Part shown: in pieces, positions 58,153-64,000 of the stretch | How positions within the stretch are numbered: position 1 is the first letter of the stretch | Layout of the letters: every line of letters begins with the position of its first letter | DNA from: Takakia lepidozioides | Lineage: Eukaryota; Streptophyta; Takakiopsida; Takakiales; Takakiaceae | Reading direction: 5' to 3' | Assembly: GCA_030704615.1 (NCBI GenBank) | Contig: CM060733.1 | Span: 37,882,001-37,946,000 of the forward strand | DNA: 64,000 bases | The notes under the pieces: generated by a model | What the model was told of the DNA's origin: nothing | Seen by the model: the letters and a program-made list of their open reading frames with translations, nothing else | Databases searched by the model: none | Position numbers and translations under genes: made by a program

Positions 58153-59133
58153 ATGGCGGTCCATGAGCAATGACTCTAAACCCGTTCCATCCAGAATGGG
58201 TCAGCACTCCCACCCAGATGTGCTATGAAACATTCATCACTAATTATTCTCCTCTTCATCGCAGACCCGTCTATTTGAGGCCGTCAGTCTTGTGAGGGTA
58301 CATCTACTGTCGACTCCCACCACAGTGGTGGAGTTCGAGCTTCATGGGGGAGGATGTTTCAGAAACGAGAGGTTTGATCCTGTCTTTGACGACATGCACT
58401 ACAACTATGTCGACTCCAACGTATGTTTGCGAAAGCCAAATGGAACGCCTTGGAGAGGGGCCCGTGAGAAAAGCCCAGCTTTTATCCAAACGATCATTGA
58501 GACTTATTCTCGGCCAGGGGCCCGCATCATAGATCTCACTCTCGGCACAAGTTTCTCTTCTTGCTTTTGTCATCGATTTCTTTTCTTGTGCACTTTTTTT
58601 ACTCAATATTCTAAAACTCTAATTCCTTCATTCTGTCTCTTGCAGGCGCTTCTTACCATGCTTGCAAGGCAAGTGGCAGACACTTGTTTGGTATGGAAGG
58701 AGATGCAGATATTTTCACTGGCCTCCTCGCCGAGTTGCAAGGGGGGGCGTCTACCTCCAATGTGAAGGACGTCACTGCGCCAACTGATATCATCGACGGA
58801 GATGACAAGGACCTGGACAATGACTTTTCATGTGAGTAAGTTCATTTTCTGTCTATTTGATCCCTGTGTATATGCTCTATCGCGTCCCCTTCTGTTGTCT
58901 GATTGTTACCCAAATGGTGCATTTCTGATTGCAGGAATGTGAACGCTCTCCCATGGCCCCTGTCCTCCATATATTTGAGGGACTTGTGCTGGAGCCCACC
59001 TCCTAATTATGTCCTTCCCGACTACGTGGAAGGCATTGCTCGTGTGCAAGCAGCTGTGCTTTCTCCCCCACCCTTGCGTCAGAGTTCCAGGAAGACGCTC
59101 AGGCACCTCCGCGCAAAGGTCTTCATACATGAT

Positions 59134-59240
59134 AGTGCAGCAGTTTCAGGTGGTAACAGTACTTCTAGCAGTGCAGCAGTTTCAGGTGGTAACAGTACTT
59201 CTAGCAGTGCAGCAGATTCAGGTGGTAGCAATAGCAGTGC
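59134..59240 (+). repeat. 33-bp minisatellite coding the Ser-rich tail of copy C
   Basis: About three tandem units encoding SAAVSGGNSTS; the first two are nearly identical, the third diverged. Confidence 0.9.
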
Positions 59241-59265
59241 TGACACCACCTACGGATGTACTTGA

Positions 59266-59840
59266 GGGCATTCATTTATGGAACATGAGGGGACACACTC
59301 TCCGTTTTCCGTTGCACCACCATTTGTCTTCCCACCATCCGTTGTAATGAGCACGGACTACAATGAAATTCACATCCCTAAATTGAAACATTCTCTCCAT
59401 TGGGTCCTACGAATTTGAAAGTGTTTTCCTTCGCAACATTGCTCTCCAATTCAACCGTGTGCACTCAATAAAAGTTATTCAACAGAGATAAATATGTGCA
59501 TAGTCCAGTAGACAGTCATTCGACATATGCCATCACACCAATATTTGGTTGGATGGATGGAGGATGAATGTTTTTGCATGGATGAAGCCCAAATGGATGT
59601 ACATTGTGGATGAATGTTGCATGCATGGATGGTCCCATGGATGATGTCAGTGCGTAGTATCATGCACAGGGGCGGGTTGGCGAGGTTCACTGTCGGGGTT
59701 GAGGTGGGTCCCTAAGGCTGACAAGGGTTGGGGTTTCTGTTTGAGGTTGCAGGGTTAATATGGATGAAGACGTGTTTCTGCGGTAATGGATCATCTTCCA
59801 CGGAAATAGACGCCGCATCTTCCCCGAAATCATGCCACGT
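59266..59840. other. 3' flank of copy C
   Basis: Includes a polyadenylation-like AATAAA at about 59469 and a GGATGGATG/GGATGAATG simple repeat at 59547-59645. No gene seen. Confidence 0.5.
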
Positions 59841-59895
59841 GTCCTGGGCTCACAGGCTTCTGGGCTCACGTGCCTAGGCTCACACTCTAGCATCC
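59840..59895. repeat. GGCTCACG motif cluster
   Basis: TGGGCTCACAGGCTTCTGGG, CTCACGTGCCTAGGCTCAC: three copies of GGCTCAC within 50 bp, like 22497, 30255 and 37310. Confidence 0.7.
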
Positions 59896-59899
59896 CCCC

Positions 59900-60290
59900 T
59901 CTATGTCATTGCCCACTTTGCTATTTTTGCAATCGCCCTTATCGAGGCTTCATATATTGATATATCCACTTTGCTATTTTTTGTGAATTTCAACGACCAA
60001 AAGTATTTGAAATTCCAAATCTCCCACTTGAAGGGCCAATTAGTGCTCCAGGAAAGCCCACTTTGCTATTTTTCTCGAATTTCCAACGACCCAAAGCACT
60101 TGAAATTCCAGATCTCCCACACCGCTGGTCCAAAAATCATGAGACCAAGCCGATGCACCCCTCCTCACTGAGGGCTTTTCAACAACACCAAGCACCCGTG
60201 TTGGGGCCCCGCGGTTTGGGAGATCTCAACGACGCTACAAAACAAAACAAAACAAAACAAAACAAACGTCTTCCTTCATAGATTGATATG
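59900..60290 (-). repeat. (TTTTG)n-headed SINE-like repeat, rearranged
   Basis: Minus-strand copy of the unit at 31003: (TTTTG)n, GAGATCTCCCAAACCGCGG, TTTTTGGACCAGCGGTGTGG, AATAGCAAAGTGGGC. The last part is present about three times, so the copy has an internal duplication. Confidence 0.85.
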
Positions 60291-60654
60291 GACAAATGGT
60301 CATACACTCTAAGATTTGACTCCTAAAAGTTTTTTCTAATTAAAGATTAATTTTTTTAATAAATTCTATCTATAATATTTGGGGTCAGACTCTTTAGTAA
60401 AGATGTTAAGTATATTATTGTCTATTTTTATAAGAATCAAACTGAAAAAAATATGCTCCAAAAAAAAAAAGGTACTTTTATGGACGTCACCATCCACCAA
60501 AAGTGAGACACCGTATCCTGCGACTGCCCTTCAGGCTTCAGCGTACTGCCTCTGACACGGGTCATGCGGGGAGCGTGAAAACGTCTGCAGTACATTTAAA
60601 GGAGTAGACGGTCCTTTGAAAAGTTGACAGTAATACATATTCATGCATAGGTTT

Positions 60655-60978
60655 TCATGGATGACGGTGAATGTGGGTTTCAGCGATGAAGGCATGTGTC
60701 AGCCGGAATCGGTCTTCCAACACCATCCTGCCCACAAAAGGCCTCACATCTTGCAGTGGATCACGTGGTTGGGCTGTTGAGCCATATTTGGAGATGCTAG
60801 GACTAGGTATCTTGTAAGTGGTGGCTATATCTGTGGCATAAGAAATCATAAATACACCACACGATGGATTGTCAATTTGTTGCATGACATCAACATAGAT
60901 GTAATTGAATTGTGGTATATTGATTAATTTTGTTAAATGATGTTCTATTTTAGCTGATAATCGCTTACTTGCGGACAT
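60655..60978 (-). pseudogene. Ulp1-like (C48) cysteine protease fragment
   Basis: The frame contains YIYVDVMQQIDNPSCGVFMI, where Q..D.PSCGVFM matches the catalytic Gln and Cys block near the end of Ulp1/SENP-type proteases. The His/Asp part of the triad is not visible upstream in the same frame. In plants such domains occur in SUMO proteases and, very often, in transposon proteins of MULE and other families; given the context the latter is more likely. No transposase is recognised next to it. Confidence 0.45.
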
Positions 60979-60979
60979 G

Positions 60980-62450
60980 TTGGAATCAAAATATTTTACA
61001 TGTAAATTTGTTTAATATGAATTTATCATATTTAAAATCCCAATGGTTATTGTTCATGAACATATCTTGCAAACATTGTCTTGATTTATTTGATTTTGCA
61101 CAATAGAGTCAAATAAACATATTGTTGATAATCTTGTTTTTCCAATTCAGATCAAATAGTATTTGCATGACAATTGCTAAATATTGATCACACAACCATC
61201 CATTATTATTTAACAAGATTTAAAGTGATTTCATTTGTAAAAGCACCAACTAATCAGGCTGCCACTGTGGTAAACTAGCATCTTCCAAAATCTACATCTT
61301 TTTGCTGGAATGCCTGAATGTTACCTACAAATGTTATCTCAACTCAGTTATCCTAATGCTACACTCGGATGTTAGTGGTAGTGTGAAATCATTAGTAGGA
61401 GATAAACCTTATACAAAGTACTGAAAATACAAAGTCATAGTACTAAACCCTCATATTTTAAGATCTATATCTTTTGACTGAGCATATTAAATGCCTTTCA
61501 GAATGCTCCTCCTTGCTTAATTATCAAAATGCACAAATGCCGCTTTAGTGAAAATTCAGCTATAATACCACAGTTTAAGAAGTTCATAAATTCCAGACAT
61601 AGGATAAATACACAAGAAAAATAGATCATATGCTAGCTGAATTTCCCCTCGAGAGCAGACTCGCCTCGTGGTCCACTAGAAACTGCTAATCATGTAGACA
61701 AGCATTTCTTATACTGACCAACACCAAAAATAGATGACATGTCTCCTCATCTTCTTACCAATGATACAGTGTCACGTATATCTGGATGCCTGAAACTAGA
61801 TCTTTTGTACTCGACCCTCCTCCAACTGCACCAACACCACCATCGTGAAGCACATTCTCCAATTACTCCAAACTCGGGACCCACAAAGCATATACAATTC
61901 TGTCTCTAACTTATTCTCAGCCCCAACTCCACTCTTGCTGCTGGTCTTTACTCTCGCTGCAAGCCTATTCTCAGTCCCAACTCCCTTTGGCAGGCTACTC
62001 GTTGCACAAAGTCGGTCTCTGACATGCATTGTCAGCAACGTGTCCTGTTATTAACTACTTGTTAAACATGCACGATTTAATGAATGAAAAACCCAAGAAT
62101 TCATCTAAGAGTGTTGCATCTCCAAGTGCGAAGCATGCGCATGTCTAATTTTCTCATAGACTTAGACTGATTTGAAGCTTTGAACCGAGTAAAAAGTCGT
62201 GTTGCTAGAGGCAGAAGTGCATGGAGATATATGTGACAGCATTGAATGCAAGTGGTGATATGTTCAATCGCATCAAGATCTATATCAACGATCTGCTTTT
62301 CTCTTCCTCATATTCTCTTCACAATGTTTCAAAAAAACTCGATGCAGGAACATCAAAATAAGGTGAAAGACTGTTGGACAAGAAGCTAATTTTTGGCAGA
62401 AAATTCACAACAACTCGCTTTATATCTGTCACATTATAGAATCATCAGCG
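60980..62450. other. AT-rich non-coding stretch
   Basis: No recognisable gene, tRNA or transposon protein. Confidence 0.4.
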
Positions 62451-62451
62451 T

Positions 62452-63124
62452 TCAGAGTGCCAAATTGTATTGGAATATAAGGCACATGTGATACAACAGC
62501 GGAGCAAATTCATCTGTAGAACTAGTATTAAAGTTGACAGGGTCACGCACATACATATCACTATCAAAATATCTATCATTGGATTCACACTGATTCTGGA
62601 AGAAAATACGAAGCGCATCACTAATGGTTGTCTCATTGGGAAGCAACATATTTCGCCAGAGTGCCTCGCATTTTTTTATGTCCATTCCTTTACATAAGAA
62701 TGCACCGGCTGTGGAGAATTTTCCTGATGTAAGCCTTTGATAAAAGACAACCATGCAGAAAGTACCTGCAAGGTGCTTTCCAGGGCGTTGGTGGATATGA
62801 TAAATAAAAGCTCGAACAAATACATTCGATGAAGTTAAGCATACCTTGTTTTTGAGTTCAGCACTACCATACATTGCATAGAGTTCCTTGCCCTCCTCCA
62901 TTTTGACGGGAATGTGGTTGTCCAAATTCTTCATGCGATACCCAAGCATGACCTTTCCAAGTATGCAAACGATCATGTTTTGATTTTTTGCACATGATAG
63001 TATGACCAGCTGGTGGATAGAGATCCCAACCGATGAACGACTTGATACGCTTGTTGACATGAATCTCACTCGTCGCAAACATATGTATCGCCATTTGAAA
63101 ATGTAAATGCAAATGATGAGGCAT
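62452..63124 (-). CDS. Unrecognised spliced coding remnant
   Basis: A minus-strand frame has MEEGKELYAMYGSAELKNK, a GT-AG candidate intron (gtatgc ... cttgcag, about 62766-62846), then FCMVVFYQRLTSGKFSTAG, CEALWRNMLLPNETTISDAL. Codon-like quality and splice signals suggest a real or recently lost gene piece, perhaps from a transposon, but I recognise no domain. Confidence 0.25.
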
Positions 63125-63184
63125 TCAACTGGGTTGTTGATCCGCAATTCAAATTGCTCGACACAAATGGTGATGGTGTGTTGT

Positions 63185-63320
63185 CCAGGGCAGAGTTGCA
63201 TCCGCCCTTCGCATACATGTCCACTAGGGTATTGCTCAGAATGACATCTGGTACAATTTTACCTTTGATCAGTCTTCATGGATTTCTTTACCTTTTTCCA
63301 GGGCTTCCACCACAACCCCA
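63185..63320 (-). pseudogene. PPR relic
   Basis: Minus-strand pieces EALEKGKEIHED and, one frame over, KGKIVPDVILSNTLVDMYAK match the same PPR unit as at 50.5 and 51.4 kb (LEKGKEVHGDIIKAGIVPNV). One frameshift and a stop are visible. It lies outside the CACTA element. Confidence 0.75.
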
Positions 63321-63429
63321 CTTTACAACTCAATTGACACAAAGCACAAAGCAAAAGAAGAAGACTTTATAACAGCCAGCGGAAGCTGGAAGAACTTCTG
63401 GTACATAATGGAAATTCCACATTCCAACA

Positions 63430-64000
63430 TCTAGTTTGACTCGCATCGTCTACCGCGTTGCTAAAGCCTCCTTTCGGGGCGGAGTAGAAGCCCCAGTTTG
63501 CGACGGCTGGATGTCGCATGCCAGTCGCAGGGCGTCGCTGGAATATCGTCGCTAACTAGCAACGTAGGGGGTCACTACGGGGGGGACGCTCCGCCCCCCT
63601 TCGGCGACGCCCCGACGTCGCTTTTTGGCGGTATTTTTGAATTTGTTGAAGAGCTGAGGCTTAGCCTCCGGATCCCTGCGGATGTCTGCATGCAATTTGA
63701 TCCAAGCCTTCCTAGCTTCAGTTTGAACCTCTAGACTATATTATAATGTTGGTTGTCTGATATTGCCCATTGCTCTTCTACTGATGTATCCTAGATATTG
63801 TACTCTCTCTCTTTTTCACCCTCTGAAAGGATTTGGCGGCTGTCGACGTCGCAAACGACTTGCTGCCACGTGTTTCCTCCGGGCATTTCCCAAAAACAAA
63901 ACTATCAGCGACGCCGAGCCGCCGCCCCAAACAACGCCGCACGCTCTACTGCAAAAGAGCACGGCTCTTTGATGAATTTTTGTAATACAGGGAACAGACC
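63430..64000. other. GC-rich segment with GCGACG words
   Basis: 63480-63630 and 63835-63960 are rich in GCGACG/CGTCGC words, including GGCGACGCCCCGACGTCGC, separated by ordinary sequence. No gene recognised; could be the ends of another element or a host 5' region. Confidence 0.35.

Larger units (their letters stand above)
54985..59265 (+). pseudogene. ParB-like/methyltransferase fusion gene, whole-length but decayed (copy C)
   Basis: Reads colinearly through both halves. ParB-like part: MIPLCCLISMPIVRP, RDVSKLEQDF, MFYVSLCD and FSGKMFHIWDDNHRFMAWM (GNHR as DNHR), donor AA|GTATAA at 55511. Then LTRETFCDYMYA, QQEIAETGEKGKAEYYAK, EKLHCLSTAVVEPEVKAKWL, TLEDYVRQWKAACFDICFFR, KNVLIPGKNLSRHPHFIDLW, and a Lys/Gly linker (KGKGKGKGQK). 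Methyltransferase part: motif IV region MVIVDIPDRHPVP, then VLVIIQS, LKASGMRIIKTWN, FEAVSLVRV, REKSPAFIQTIIETYSRPG, RIIDLTLGT | GASYHACKASGRHLFGMEGD (motif I; intron about 58553-58645). A Ser-rich tail ends at 59265; AATAAA is near 59469. Order IV...I marks the beta class (N6-adenine or N4-cytosine). Multiple stops and shifts. Motif IV lacks DPPY. Bacterial or phage ancestry is inferred. Confidence 0.75.

Overview
The window reads as transposon-rich nuclear DNA from a land plant. Supporting evidence is a Ty1/copia polyprotein end, PLS-type pentatricopeptide (PPR) relics, GT-AG introns, tRNA-derived SINE-like repeats, a CACTA element, a hAT element and MULE-type transposase genes. The PPR style and the MTase-bearing elements make me lean to a seed-free plant (fern, lycophyte or bryophyte), but the sequence alone does not prove this. 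Almost every open frame is a decayed copy, so starts and exon borders are approximate.

Layout. 1-1.3 kb: end of a copia retrotransposon. 1.3-4.4 kb: a few host-like exons, one pair of them a convincing conserved plant protein. 4.4-15.4 kb: mostly AT-rich DNA with small repeats, SINE relics and one transposase fragment (12.84 kb). 15.4-22.1 kb: element copy A, a ParB-like/DNA-methyltransferase gene broken by an inversion and interleaved with the N-terminus of a transposase gene. 22.65-28.7 kb: element copy B, a 1.3-kb palindrome array followed by a nearly full-length MULE-like transposase gene. 28.8-34.1 kb: a ~125-bp satellite and a cluster of SINE-like repeats. 34.1-37.2 kb: a second transposase gene, 5'-truncated, with its own palindromes. 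37.35-54.77 kb: a 17.4-kb hAT element flanked by the 8-bp duplication GCGCCACG. 55-59.3 kb: a third ParB-like/methyltransferase gene copy. 59.3-64 kb: repeats, a Ulp1-protease-like fragment, another PPR relic and unrecognised DNA.

Two systems stand out. (1) A transposon family that appears to pair, divergently, a MULE/SWIM-type transposase with a fusion gene whose N-terminal half resembles the ParB/sulfiredoxin fold (WDGNHR motif) and whose C-terminal half is a beta-class amino-methyltransferase of bacterial type. Each copy is associated with its own set of dispersed 24-30-bp palindromes. (2) A giant hAT element that carries, besides its BED/DUF659/dimerisation transposase, a protein-kinase-like gene and a RING-finger gene. 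Each of the three genes has a TATA box next to a cluster of about ten copies of one hairpin (arms TGCGACCACC/GGTGGTCGCA). The hAT transposase exon is itself interrupted by a 3.8-kb CACTA element (3-bp duplication CTT) that contains captured PPR gene pieces; removing it restores the transposase frame exactly.
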